Source of the DNA: an uncultured Eggerthellaceae bacterium
Lineage (GTDB): Bacteria; Actinomycetota; Coriobacteriia; Coriobacteriales; Eggerthellaceae
Assembly: GCA_934630485.1 (NCBI GenBank)
Contig: CAKTWD010000011.1
Location: 1-27,162, forward strand
DNA length: 27,162 nucleotides
Direction: 5' to 3'
The notes under the pieces are model-generated. The model was not told where the DNA came from, made no database searches, and was given only the letters and a program-made list of their open reading frames with translations. A program made the translations under genes and the position numbers. Below are positions 15,803 to 24,143 of the stretch, piece by piece; position 1 is the first letter of the stretch, and the number at the start of each line of letters is the position of its first letter.

Positions 15803-17413
15803 GTGCATGCAGGAATGAGGACGACTGAAAAAGCATCCTGGGGGGGGGTCGCGTTTATAGCTTTGCTGATCTCGCTTGTCGCTGCTTGCTTCATGCCGGC
15901 AGTAGCGCACGCTGACGCGCCAAGCATCACAAACGATCGCACAAAGGCGACCTACACCGATATCGACACCGCAACCGCAGAGGCGCAGAGCGGCGACACC
16001 ATCTTGCTCGGCGAGGGCAACTACACCCTCTACAAGGTCAAGAGTGAGGACTATATCAACACCAAGGGCAAAGATCTGACGTTCGTGGGTTCCGGCACCG
16101 ACAAGACCGCATGGAACATCGGCGCGCTTGTGCCCGATCCCGCTCATTTCGGCACCGAGTACAACGGCGACTATTCCTTTGACGGCGCCGGCACCGTAAC
16201 CTTCAAGAACATGACGATGCGTTCCGGCAGTGCCGACTATCTTGGTTTCATTCGTGCCAATAAGACCGTGCTCGACGGCTGTGTTGTCAACGGTAAGACG
16301 TTCTACTGGGGCTACGAGTCCGCCGAGTTTACGAACACGACGTTCAATGCGCCCAATGGTGATTACTCCCTTTGGACGTACAGCTCGCCGACCATGACGT
16401 TCAACGGCTGCACCTTTAATTGCACCGGCAAAGCGATTAATGTCTACACTGATTACGTTGCCGGCAAGCATGACATCATCGTCAACGTAAACAACTGTAC
16501 GTTCAACTCAGATGATAGTAAGGGCAAGCAGGCTCTGAACATCAACGATTCCAACATGGGATCCTATAAGTACGTAATCAAGTTCACCGGTAATAACACT
16601 GCAATGGCAGCGCGCGACAAAAAGACTTGTTCTCAGCTGTTTGGCTTTGGCGGCAAATCCGATAACAACTCAGGCCGCTCAGATGTGTACTTCGGCGACG
16701 AGCTGGTGTGGACCCAGGGCGAGATGAAGACCCATTCTTACACCGATGGTCAGCATGAGGATAACTTCGTAGACCAGAACGATTATGTCTGGACGCAGGA
16801 AGGCGACGACTGGTACTGCATCGGTCGTGCTAAGTGCGGTTACTGCGGTTGCGAGATTAAAGAAAAGGTCAAGGCAGATGCTATTGTTGATCCTGCCACG
16901 TGCCTTGAAGCGGGTAAGACTTCCTATGTAGCCAATTTCACCCACAAGTGCTTCACCCCGCAGACCAAGAGCGGCGAGGCCATTGATTCTCTCGGCCATG
17001 ACTGGGGCGAACCCACGTACACCTGGAAGCAGGACGGCGAGGACTGGTACTGCACCGCAACCCGCGTTTGCAAGCGTGACGCCTCCCATATCGAGTCTGA
17101 AACCGTGAAGGCTACGTACGAGGTGACCGCTCAGGCTACCATCGAGAAAGAGGGCGCAGGCCTGTACACCGCAACGTTCAAGAACGAAGCCTTCGAAAAG
17201 CAAACCAAGGATGCTGTCATCGCAAAGCTTCCGGTGAACAAGGATGACAAGCAAGATCCTTCCAAAATCGATAACACTAAGGCTCCTGAAGCACAGTCAA
17301 TCCTCCCATCTACGGGCGATGTGAATGCATTTGCTATTCCCCTTGTTCTGGCTGTAGCCACGGCAGCTGCCGTTCTTGCCTTCGTGGCTTTGCGTCGTAA
17401 GAGTCAGCGTTAA
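15803..17413 (+). CDS. sortase-anchored beta-helix surface protein (LPSTG), likely phase-variable
   Basis: 536 residues from a GTG with AAAGGAG seven bases upstream. A Sec signal peptide ends at about residue 37 (VAHA, then D). Residues 50-310 resemble a parallel beta-helix: TYTDIDTATAEAQSGDTILLGEGNYT is a typical opening, followed by turns such as FNGCTFNCTGKAINVYTD and VNVNNCTFNSDD. Two related modules follow (about 327-392 and 406-473), each starting WxQ(E/D)G(D/E)DWYC and ending in an FxxxxF(T/E)(P/K)QTK-like stretch; Cys pairs occur in the first (CGYCGC). LPSTGD at 501-506, a hydrophobic span and RRKSQR form the sorting signal. Probably wall-anchored; ligand unknown. A run of nine G inside codons 13-16 is an unusual feature and is described separately. 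Confidence 0.85.
   Translation: MHAGMRTTEKASWGGVAFIALLISLVAACFMPAVAHADAPSITNDRTKATYTDIDTATAEAQSGDTILLGEGNYTLYKVKSEDYINTKGKDLTFVGSGTDKTAWNIGALVPDPAHFGTEYNGDYSFDGAGTVTFKNMTMRSGSADYLGFIRANKTVLDGCVVNGKTFYWGYESAEFTNTTFNAPNGDYSLWTYSSPTMTFNGCTFNCTGKAINVYTDYVAGKHDIIVNVNNCTFNSDDSKGKQALNINDSNMGSYKYVIKFTGNNTAMAARDKKTCSQLFGFGGKSDNNSGRSDVYFGDELVWTQGEMKTHSYTDGQHEDNFVDQNDYVWTQEGDDWYCIGRAKCGYCGCEIKEKVKADAIVDPATCLEAGKTSYVANFTHKCFTPQTKSGEAIDSLGHDWGEPTYTWKQDGEDWYCTATRVCKRDASHIESETVKATYEVTAQATIEKEGAGLYTATFKNEAFEKQTKDAVIAKLPVNKDDKQDPSKIDNTKAPEAQSILPSTGDVNAFAIPLVLAVATAAAVLAFVALRRKSQR
15840..15848 (+). repeat. G9 homopolymer in the signal-peptide coding region
   Basis: Nine consecutive G span codons Trp13-Gly14-Gly15-Val16 of the LPSTG protein. 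It is the longest G/C run I noticed in the window. Losing one G puts a TAG about 12 bases further on (TCG CGT TTA TAG); gaining one G leads to a TGA near 15912. Both changes would abolish the protein, as expected for an ON/OFF slippage switch. Confidence 0.85.
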
Positions 17414-17451
17414 GCCAGGAACCATCGGTCTATTCCGAGACTGCTGCAAGT

Positions 17452-17500
17452 AATAAAGGCCTGTGGGCTTCCGTTTATCGGATTCCCGCAGGCCTTTATT
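17452..17500 (+). terminator. strong intrinsic terminator after the LPSTG protein gene
   Basis: A 16-bp stem with a single T-G wobble (17452-17467 with 17485-17500; arms start AATAAAGGCC and end GGCCTTTATT) encloses a 17-base loop and is followed by GTTTT. Confidence 0.85.
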
Positions 17501-17527
17501 GTTTTCAGGGGTATTGGTGGTCATAAA

Positions 17528-17550
17528 AAGGACCGTCTAGGACGGTCCTT
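17528..17550 (-). terminator. intrinsic terminator after the TIM-barrel/acyl-CoA ligase gene
   Basis: A perfect 10-bp stem AAGGACCGTC/GACGGTCCTT with a 3-base loop. A-runs flank it on the plus strand, so minus-strand transcripts end in a U-run (TTTTTAT). It lies 38 bases past the minus-strand stop and back-to-back with the plus-strand terminator. Confidence 0.85.
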
Positions 17551-17587
17551 AAAAAAATCACTTATGAATGCGCCGATTCCGCAGGCT

Positions 17588-20062
17588 CTAAAGCCCCAGA
17601 TCTTCGACGGCGGCTTCCCTCATCTTGTACTTGAGGATCTTGCCAGCCGCATTCATGGGGTAGCAGTCCACGAATTTGATGTAGCGAGGCACCTTGTGGC
17701 GCGCGATATTCTTGATCATGAACTCGCGGATTTCAGGCTCGGTCATGGTCTCACCCTCTTTTAGGATGATGCATGCCATGGCTTCCTCGCCGTACTTCTT
17801 GTCGGGCACGCCGATAACCTGGCAGTCGCTAACCTTGGGATGCGTGATGACGAAGTCCTCGATCTCCTTGGGGTACACGTTTTCGCCGCCGCGGATGATC
17901 ATGTCCTTCAAACGGCCGGTGGCTACGAAGCAGCCGCGCTCGTCGCGCATCAGCAAGTCGCCGGAATGCAGCCAGCCGTCTTCGTCAACCGTCTTGTACG
18001 TGGCGTCCGGCATCTTGTAGTAGCCCTTCATGATGTTGTAGCCACGCGAGCAGAACTCGCCAATCTGTCCGTCCGGCAGCTCGGCACCGGTCTCGGGGTC
18101 GATGATCTTGCACTGAACATGCGGGAAGGCATAGCCGACGGTTTCGGTGCGCAGATCAAGCGGATCGGTCCAAGCGCTCATGGTGGAGCCCGGGGCCGAC
18201 TCGGTCTGGCCATACACCGACACGATGCCGGTCATATTCATCTCGTCGGGCTGGGCCGCGCGCTTCATCAATTCGGGCGGGCAGCCGGCACCGGCCATGA
18301 TGCCCGTACGCATGTGGCTGAAGTCGGTCTTGCGGTAATCCTCGTGGTTGAACATGGCAATGAACATGGTGGGAACACCATTGAATGCCGTGATCTTTTC
18401 TTGAGTGATGCAATGCAGTGAAGCCTTGGCGCTGAAGTAGGGCATAGGGCACATGGTTGCGCCGTGCGTCATGGAGGACGTCATGGACAACGTCATGCCG
18501 AAACAGTGGAACATGGGCACGTGGATCATGAAACGGTCGGCGGTGGACAGTCCCATACGGTCGCCGATGCACTTGCCGTCGTTCACGACGTTGCGATGCG
18601 TCAACATGACGCCCTTGGGGAAGCCCGTAGTGCCCGAGGTGTACTGCATGTTGCAAACGTCATCGGGGCGAACTTGTGCGGCCATGCGCTGGATCTTCTC
18701 AAGCGGCACCAGTTCGGATCGCTCCATTGCCTGTTTGAAGGTCAGGCAGCCAGGCATTTCGAAACCAACGGTGATGACGTTGCGCAGGAACGGCAGCTTC
18801 TTGCAATGCAGTTGCTCGCCGGCTTTGGTGGTGGCGATTTCTGGGCACAGCTCGTTGATAATCTGGCGGTAGTTCGAGTCAAGTGCGCTGTCGATCATGA
18901 CCAGCGTGTGCGTGTCAGACTGGCGCAGCAGGTACTCTGCCTCGTGGATCTTGTACGCGGTGTTCACGGTAACCAGTACGGCGCCGATTTTGGTTGCTGC
19001 CCAGAAAGTGATGTACCAAGCAGGCACGTTGGTGGCCCAAACGGCAACCTTGCTGCCGGGCTTCACGCCCATGGACACCAATGCGCGTGCGAAGGTGTCC
19101 ACGTCGTCGCGGAATTCTTCGTACGTACGCGTGTAATCCAACGTGGTGTACTTGAAGCAGTATTGATCGGGGAAGCACTCAACCATCTTGTCCAAAACTT
19201 GAGGGAAGGTGAGGTCGATGAGTTCGTCCTTCTTCCAGACGTACTCGCCTGTGCCGTCGTGGTTCAGGTACAGGGTTCGACGCTTGCCGCGCGTATCCTC
19301 GAATTGCTCCATGTAGTTCACGAAGTGGGGGAAGATGACCTCCATGTCGGTAAGGTCTTCCATCCATTCGGGCATCCATTCAAGTGACACGAAGCCGTCG
19401 TAGTCGATGGAAGACAAAGCGCGTACAACCTCGTCGATGGGCAAGGTGCCTTCGCCGACCAGGTTGAACGTGCCGTCGTCGTCTGAATCACGCATGTGAA
19501 CATGCTTGACGTAGGCACCCAGGTTCTTGATGGTGGTTGCCGGGCTTTCGCCACCCACCCGATAAACGTTGTGAACATCCCACAGAACGCCCAGGTAATC
19601 GCTGGCGTACTTGTCCATGATGCCGGTCAGACGCGTGGTGCTAGAGAAAATGCCGCTTGATTCAATCAGCAGAATGACGCCATGCGCCTCTGCGTATGGG
19701 ACAAGCTGCTCCAATGCGGAATGGATGGCGACTTCGTCATCGTTTTGAACGACGACGCAAACCATGTCGACAGACGCGGCTTCCGCAAGATCGATAAGTT
19801 TCTTTGCTTCCTGAACCTGCTCTTCACCAGCTGAAATATCGATGGAAGAGTCAAGTGCGGGAATGGTCAGACCCTTGTCGTGCAGCGCGCGAGCAGTGGC
19901 CTGGGTGTTGTAGCGGTCAAGGGGAGCGCCCTTGCCGGTGAATGCTTCATTGATCAGCGGGTTGTGGATCTCGATGCCCGAGAAGTCCATTTCGAGGGCG
20001 GTGCTTGCCAGCTCGTCCCAAGAATGGTCGGCCCAACCGCGGGTGGAAAAGGAAAGCTTCAT
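17588..20062 (-). CDS. fusion: sugar-phosphate isomerase/epimerase-like TIM barrel + acyl-CoA synthetase
   Basis: 824 residues. Residues 1 to about 255 match xylose-isomerase-like TIM barrels, with the metal-site pattern intact: Glu134 (LLIES), Asp162 and His164 (LWDVH), His187/His189 (KHVHMRD) and Glu228 (SLEWMPEW). Residues about 280-824 form a complete FadD/ACSF2-like AMP-forming ligase: YTSGTTGFPKG (474-484), YGQTESAPG (617-625), SGDL (700-703), GRLKDMIIRGGENVYP (716-731) and catalytic Lys808 in AGKILK. Both halves look active. The ligase would make an acyl-CoA from an unknown acid; the barrel would isomerise or epimerise a sugar-like or hydroxy-acid substrate. The ATG overlaps the stop of the upstream LeuA-like gene (TAATG) and has GAGGAG upstream, so the two are translationally coupled. 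Confidence 0.9.
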   Translation of the reverse strand: MKLSFSTRGWADHSWDELASTALEMDFSGIEIHNPLINEAFTGKGAPLDRYNTQATARALHDKGLTIPALDSSIDISAGEEQVQEAKKLIDLAEAASVDMVCVVVQNDDEVAIHSALEQLVPYAEAHGVILLIESSGIFSSTTRLTGIMDKYASDYLGVLWDVHNVYRVGGESPATTIKNLGAYVKHVHMRDSDDDGTFNLVGEGTLPIDEVVRALSSIDYDGFVSLEWMPEWMEDLTDMEVIFPHFVNYMEQFEDTRGKRRTLYLNHDGTGEYVWKKDELIDLTFPQVLDKMVECFPDQYCFKYTTLDYTRTYEEFRDDVDTFARALVSMGVKPGSKVAVWATNVPAWYITFWAATKIGAVLVTVNTAYKIHEAEYLLRQSDTHTLVMIDSALDSNYRQIINELCPEIATTKAGEQLHCKKLPFLRNVITVGFEMPGCLTFKQAMERSELVPLEKIQRMAAQVRPDDVCNMQYTSGTTGFPKGVMLTHRNVVNDGKCIGDRMGLSTADRFMIHVPMFHCFGMTLSMTSSMTHGATMCPMPYFSAKASLHCITQEKITAFNGVPTMFIAMFNHEDYRKTDFSHMRTGIMAGAGCPPELMKRAAQPDEMNMTGIVSVYGQTESAPGSTMSAWTDPLDLRTETVGYAFPHVQCKIIDPETGAELPDGQIGEFCSRGYNIMKGYYKMPDATYKTVDEDGWLHSGDLLMRDERGCFVATGRLKDMIIRGGENVYPKEIEDFVITHPKVSDCQVIGVPDKKYGEEAMACIILKEGETMTEPEIREFMIKNIARHKVPRYIKFVDCYPMNAAGKILKYKMREAAVEDLGL

Positions 20063-21477
20063 TAGTTCTGCTCCTCGTATGCGATCTTGTTCAGCGCGTT
20101 GATGTACGCGCGAATGCTGGATTCGACGATGTCGGTGGAAATGCCGCGGCCGGAATACACCTTGCCATCGGCAATGAGCTTCACAATGGATTCACCCACA
20201 GCCTCGCGACCTTCGGTAACGGCTTGGATGCGGAAATCGTCAAGCTCGTAGTGTTTGCCCACAACCGACTCAATGGACTTGAATGACGAATCGATGGGAC
20301 CGTCTCCCAGCGACACTGCTTCATGGATCTCACCGTTTTTGCGCAGCGAGATATGCGAGGTTGCCTTGAAGCTCATGCCGGTGTTGATGACATAGTCCTC
20401 AAGAACATACGTAGGCGGAACTTGCAGCGCGGCCGAGGCGACGATGGCGTCAAGCTCGGTGGCACCGACGTTTTCTTTGTTTGCGGCAATCTTCTTGAAT
20501 GCTTCGAACACCGATGCGGCGTCTTCATCGGACAGGCTGTAGCCCAAACGCTCGACGTACTGCATAACGGTTTCCTGATCGTCGCCTGCGGTAAGAACGA
20601 GCCCCTCTACCGCTTCGGAAACGGAATCGGTGAACTTGAGCGCCTTGGAGCGATCTTCGCAGCACAGGCGGGCGATTTGATTCATGGCGCGTTTGAGCTC
20701 GGTTACACGGACATGACATTGGGCATCAAGCGCGTCGGTTTTTGCGGCAAGGATGCGGGAGATGTTGTCAAGCGCAACGACGTCCATGGGGTAGGAGGTT
20801 GCTTTCACCAAGGAAGCGCCTGCCATGACGCCGGCAACTGCGCAAGCGTCGGCCATGTTCAGGTTGTTGCAGCAAGAAATACCAAGGGTGATATCGTTCA
20901 GTTGCGGAGCAGCCTGGGTAAGGTTGCTAATGAACTCGGCGAATTCTTCGGGAAGCATGGAGCCGGCGGCATCGCATACGGTAACCGTCTTGGCGCCAGC
21001 GTTAACAACAGCCTCGATGATCTTGGCCAAGTAGGCAACGTCGGTGCGGGTGGCATCAATGGCCACGAACTCGACGTCGTCGGTAAGCTGAGCGCATTTT
21101 GCCACGGCCGCGGCAGCGTCGGCAACCAGGTTGTCTGCCTTCTTGCGCTGGATGTACTCCATGCACGAGGGGCTTACAGCCGCTTCCACCTGCAGGCGAA
21201 CGCTCTTTGCGCCCTTAGCTGCGTTCCAGACGGCTTCGATATTCTGGTCGTCCATCTTCACCGGAACGGTAAGCCTGCTGTTCTTCACCAGAGAGGCAAT
21301 GGATTTGATTCGCAGGGCGTCGACCTTGGAGGATTCGATGCCTTCAACTTCGATAGAGCCCACACCGATACGGTCTAGGATCTTCACGATTTCTAGCTTC
21401 TCCTTGAAGGATAGGGAGAGCGTTTTGGAGGTAGCGGCCTCTTTCATCGTGATGTCACTGACGCGTATGTCTTTCAT
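20062..21477 (-). CDS. LeuA/CimA-like protein with degenerate active site
   Basis: 471 residues, ATG 21477 with CAGGAG seven bases upstream. The fold matches isopropylmalate/citramalate synthases: IRVSDITMKEA aligns with IFDTTLRDGEQ, DDVEFVAIDATRTD with DDVEFSCEDAGRT, and the C-terminal domain (about 355-465; DGPIDSSFKSI, GRGISTDIVESSIRAYINALNKI) is a well-kept LeuA allosteric dimer domain. Key catalytic features are lost: the motif Arg is Lys12, the metal-binding HxH (E. coli HTHDDLG) is SCCNNLN (Ser201, Cys203), and the GERAGN stretch is replaced by PMDVVALD. Asp8 is kept. It is therefore unlikely to be a standard metal-dependent Claisen synthase and may be a pseudoenzyme or have a new reaction. 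It is the first gene of a two-gene operon. A small stem (21513-21518/21525-21530) lies in its leader; no T-box seen. Confidence 0.8.
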   Translation of the reverse strand: MKDIRVSDITMKEAATSKTLSLSFKEKLEIVKILDRIGVGSIEVEGIESSKVDALRIKSIASLVKNSRLTVPVKMDDQNIEAVWNAAKGAKSVRLQVEAAVSPSCMEYIQRKKADNLVADAAAAVAKCAQLTDDVEFVAIDATRTDVAYLAKIIEAVVNAGAKTVTVCDAAGSMLPEEFAEFISNLTQAAPQLNDITLGISCCNNLNMADACAVAGVMAGASLVKATSYPMDVVALDNISRILAAKTDALDAQCHVRVTELKRAMNQIARLCCEDRSKALKFTDSVSEAVEGLVLTAGDDQETVMQYVERLGYSLSDEDAASVFEAFKKIAANKENVGATELDAIVASAALQVPPTYVLEDYVINTGMSFKATSHISLRKNGEIHEAVSLGDGPIDSSFKSIESVVGKHYELDDFRIQAVTEGREAVGESIVKLIADGKVYSGRGISTDIVESSIRAYINALNKIAYEEQN

Positions 21478-21752
21478 GTGCGACTCCTGACTTGTACGAA
21501 CTTGCTTCTTACGCGTCCTTGTTTGGACGCTTTCGGTTGGGAACCCCTTCCGATATAACGAAGTATTGTCGCATCATCTTCAAAATCGCGCTATGTGAAA
21601 TAAGTTCGTAACAGTTAATTAATCGTTCTTTCATAAATACTGCCGGCAGCCTTGATGAAAAAGAAGAAAGCCCTGACGAAAGCTGAAATTCGGATCCATC
21701 GAATGCATCGGTTCGAGTAAAGTCACCCTTGGCGAATGTGGTTCGAATAGGG

Positions 21753-23426
21753 CTATGCCTGCCCCTCTTCCTCGATGAGCTTCGTGGCGTATTCGATGGC
21801 GTCGTCGATGTTCGCGCGGAAGTTGTCCTTACCAACCAGGTCGACGAAACCTGCATGCTCCATGGTTTTCATGGGTTGCTCGTTTGCGTGGCTGAAGATC
21901 AGGCGCACACCGTTCTCGCTGCAGTATTTGTACAGGTTCTCTAGCGCGTTCATGCCGGTTGCATCCAGGGAAGGAACGCCGCGCATGCGGATGATCAAGT
22001 ACTTTGTGAATTCCTTTACCGAGATGTCTGAAATACGGTCGGCCATGCCGAAGAACATGGGACCGTTGATTTCGTACACGCGCACGCTCTTCGGCAGTTC
22101 ACGTAGGTGCGTGACTTGGGAATCGTCGTCGCAGTAGTATTTCCAGCCTTTGACTTCGGTTTCCTCGCTCACCATCTTCATGAACAAGACCACGGTGATC
22201 ACCATGCCGACGCCAATGGCAGTTACCAGGTCGAATACGATCGTCAACGCGAACGTAAGAAGCAGGGTTGCAATGGCGCCGCGCGATGCGGTGGCGCACA
22301 GGTGGGCAAAGCTGCGCCAACCCGACATGTTGTAGGCAACCTGAAGAAGAATGGCGGCGATGGTGGGCATGGGGATGAGAGCAGCGTAGGGCATAAGGAA
22401 TACCAGAACGGCAAGAAGCACTACGGCATGAATCATTCCGGCAATGGGTGTGCGGCCACCGCTTCTAACGTTTGCGGCAGTGCGGGCTATGGCGCCCGTT
22501 GCGGGAATGCCGCCGAAAAGCGCCGAGCCGATGTTGCCCATGCCCTGAGCGACCAGTTCCATGTTGCAGCGGTGGTGGCTTGAGATCATGGAGTCGGCAA
22601 CCACGCAAGACAGCAGCGACTCGATGGCGGCAAGAAGCGCGATGGTAAAGCCATTGGCAAGCTCATTGCGCAGCAAGTCCAGGCTGATGTGCGGGACATG
22701 CAAGGTGGGCAATCCAGCGTTGATGGTATATAAGTCGCCGATGGTATTGACGTCAAGACCAAGTAAGGGAACCATTGCGGCGCCCACGATGACGGCAACA
22801 AGCGACCCGGGGATGCGCTTAGACACCTTGGGCCACGCGATAAGTATCGCGAGGGAAACAACTCCCACGATAAGGGCTTGCGCGTTGAAAGTGCCGACGT
22901 TTTGCGCGACGGCTGTCATTTTGTCGATTGCGTCGATGGTGATGGTGCCCGCGGGATAGGTCACTCCCAGCAGGTCTTTTATCTGTCCGATGACAATGGT
23001 GACGGCAATGCCGGCGGTGAAACCGGTGGTGATGGTGAAAGGCACGAAGCGAATGAGGGTGCCCAGTTTCAGCAAGCCCATCAGCATAAGGATGACGCCC
23101 GCGATGATGGTTGCCGCAATCAGGCCGTCAAGACCGTCTGTTGCCACAATGCCCGCTACGATGGTGGCGAACGCTGCAGTCGGACCGGAGATCTGTACGC
23201 GGCTGCCACCGAACAGCGCAATAAGGAAGCCCGCGACGATTGCAGTGTACAAACCTTGTTCAGGGGCGACGCCCGAAGCAATTGCCAGCGCGATGGAAAG
23301 CGGAAGTGCGACTACCGCTACGACGATGCCGGAGACGATATCCTTTGGGATTTGCCTGCGGAGCTCTTCTTTGTCGGTATGTTTGATGATGCTGAACAGG
23401 ATCGGTTTGATTTTGTCGCGCTGCAT
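21753..23426 (-). CDS. SulP family anion transporter with STAS domain
   Basis: About 557 residues. The N-terminal two thirds are polytopic membrane helices with the SulP signature region (DIVSGIVVAVVALPLSIALAIASG, then QISGPTAAFATIVAG, with GGIPATGAIARTAANVRSG further on). The C-terminal 120 residues form a STAS domain (VRVYEINGPMFFGMADRI; SLDATGMNALENLYKYC). Family members carry sulfate, bicarbonate or dicarboxylates; the substrate cannot be told here. The start is uncertain: ATG 23426 has AAGG only two bases away, and an in-frame TTG at 23435 has no better site. It is on the same strand as the LeuA-like gene but 275 bases upstream of it, so probably a separate transcript. A 7-bp stem (23484-23490/23505-23511) lies in its leader. 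Confidence 0.9.
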   Translation of the reverse strand: MQRDKIKPILFSIIKHTDKEELRRQIPKDIVSGIVVAVVALPLSIALAIASGVAPEQGLYTAIVAGFLIALFGGSRVQISGPTAAFATIVAGIVATDGLDGLIAATIIAGVILMLMGLLKLGTLIRFVPFTITTGFTAGIAVTIVIGQIKDLLGVTYPAGTITIDAIDKMTAVAQNVGTFNAQALIVGVVSLAILIAWPKVSKRIPGSLVAVIVGAAMVPLLGLDVNTIGDLYTINAGLPTLHVPHISLDLLRNELANGFTIALLAAIESLLSCVVADSMISSHHRCNMELVAQGMGNIGSALFGGIPATGAIARTAANVRSGGRTPIAGMIHAVVLLAVLVFLMPYAALIPMPTIAAILLQVAYNMSGWRSFAHLCATASRGAIATLLLTFALTIVFDLVTAIGVGMVITVVLFMKMVSEETEVKGWKYYCDDDSQVTHLRELPKSVRVYEINGPMFFGMADRISDISVKEFTKYLIIRMRGVPSLDATGMNALENLYKYCSENGVRLIFSHANEQPMKTMEHAGFVDLVGKDNFRANIDDAIEYATKLIEEEGQA

Positions 23427-23677
23427 GGCCTTCAATTCGTGTTGAGTTGGTTATGTTCGTGGCTCCTGTGTCGCAGCTGCGCAAGCGGGAAAAGACGACA
23501 AAGCTCCCGCTAGGGGTGTTTTGCCCTAGATGAAGCGTTGTTCTTTCGGGTTGTGCGGAAAACTGTGCCGCAAGAGGGTGTCTATAGTAACGCTTCGGCA
23601 ACGAATGCCTTCTCGGTACATAAAATCGCCAGCAAGAGAGCGTGAAGATGCTGAATGAGTATACGTTCGCCATCTGC

Positions 23678-23705
23678 TTGAATGTCAAAATATGGACCAT
23701 ATCAT
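23678..23705 (+). promoter_or_regulatory. promoter of the DUF192 gene
   Basis: TTGAAT (23678-23683) and TATCAT (23700-23705) are 16 bases apart in an AT-rich stretch, giving a start near 23712, 35 bases before the ATG. The remainder of the 320-base divergent region (23427-23746) shows only small stems, described with the SulP gene. Confidence 0.45.
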
Positions 23706-23746
23706 TTGCTATGAAAAGCTACAACGTAGGCGTTATTGAGGTGACT

Positions 23747-24100
23747 ATGAGTTTTAGACGTTTCTACGCGGAGAGCGTGCTTGTAAAGAAGGATGGCAGA
23801 GTGGTTAGCGTTCCTGTAGCCAGAACATTTTCTTCTAGGTTGCGCGGTCTGATGGGAAGGGCGTCGCTCGGCGAAGAAGAGGGTCTGTTTCTTGCTAAAT
23901 GTTCGCGGGTGCATTGTTGTTTCATGAGATTTCCGATTGATGTTCTGTATCTAGATTCCAACCTAAGGGGAATCGAGGTTGAAACCTTGCCTCCGTGGCG
24001 GCTTGGCAAAAAAGTGAAGGGCACCTGTCATGTCCTGGAAATGCCGGCAGGCTTCTTCGGCGGTGTAACGCCAAGCTCGATTCAGCTCATAGAAAAGTAG
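23747..24100 (+). CDS. DUF192 family protein
   Basis: 117 residues from ATG 23747, with GAGG five bases upstream; longer in-frame starts at 23642 and 23711 lack a site. Family features are all present: SSRLRGLMGRASLGEEEGLFL (about 29-49), VHCCFMRFPIDVLYLD (55-70), PPWRLGKKVKG (82-92) and HVLEMPAG (95-102). DUF192 proteins are small beta-rich proteins of unknown function; many are exported, but this one has no signal peptide and probably acts in the cytoplasm. It converges on trmO 43 bases away, with no clear terminator between them. Confidence 0.85.
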   Translation: MSFRRFYAESVLVKKDGRVVSVPVARTFSSRLRGLMGRASLGEEEGLFLAKCSRVHCCFMRFPIDVLYLDSNLRGIEVETLPPWRLGKKVKGTCHVLEMPAGFFGGVTPSSIQLIEK

Positions 24101-24143
24101 AGGGAATTAGAACGCGATCTATTCACCCTTGCGCTTGTGCTTT

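Noticed and set aside
18464..21378. Long frames antisense to the fusion gene and the LeuA-like gene (about 300-350 codons)
   Set aside because: They mirror strongly supported genes in GC-rich DNA, lack good start sites and have His/Gly-rich shadow composition.
21478..21752. T-box or leucine-type attenuator ahead of the LeuA-like gene
   Set aside because: No T-box (GGGTGG-type) motif, leader peptide or terminator pair; only a 6-bp stem at 21513-21530.
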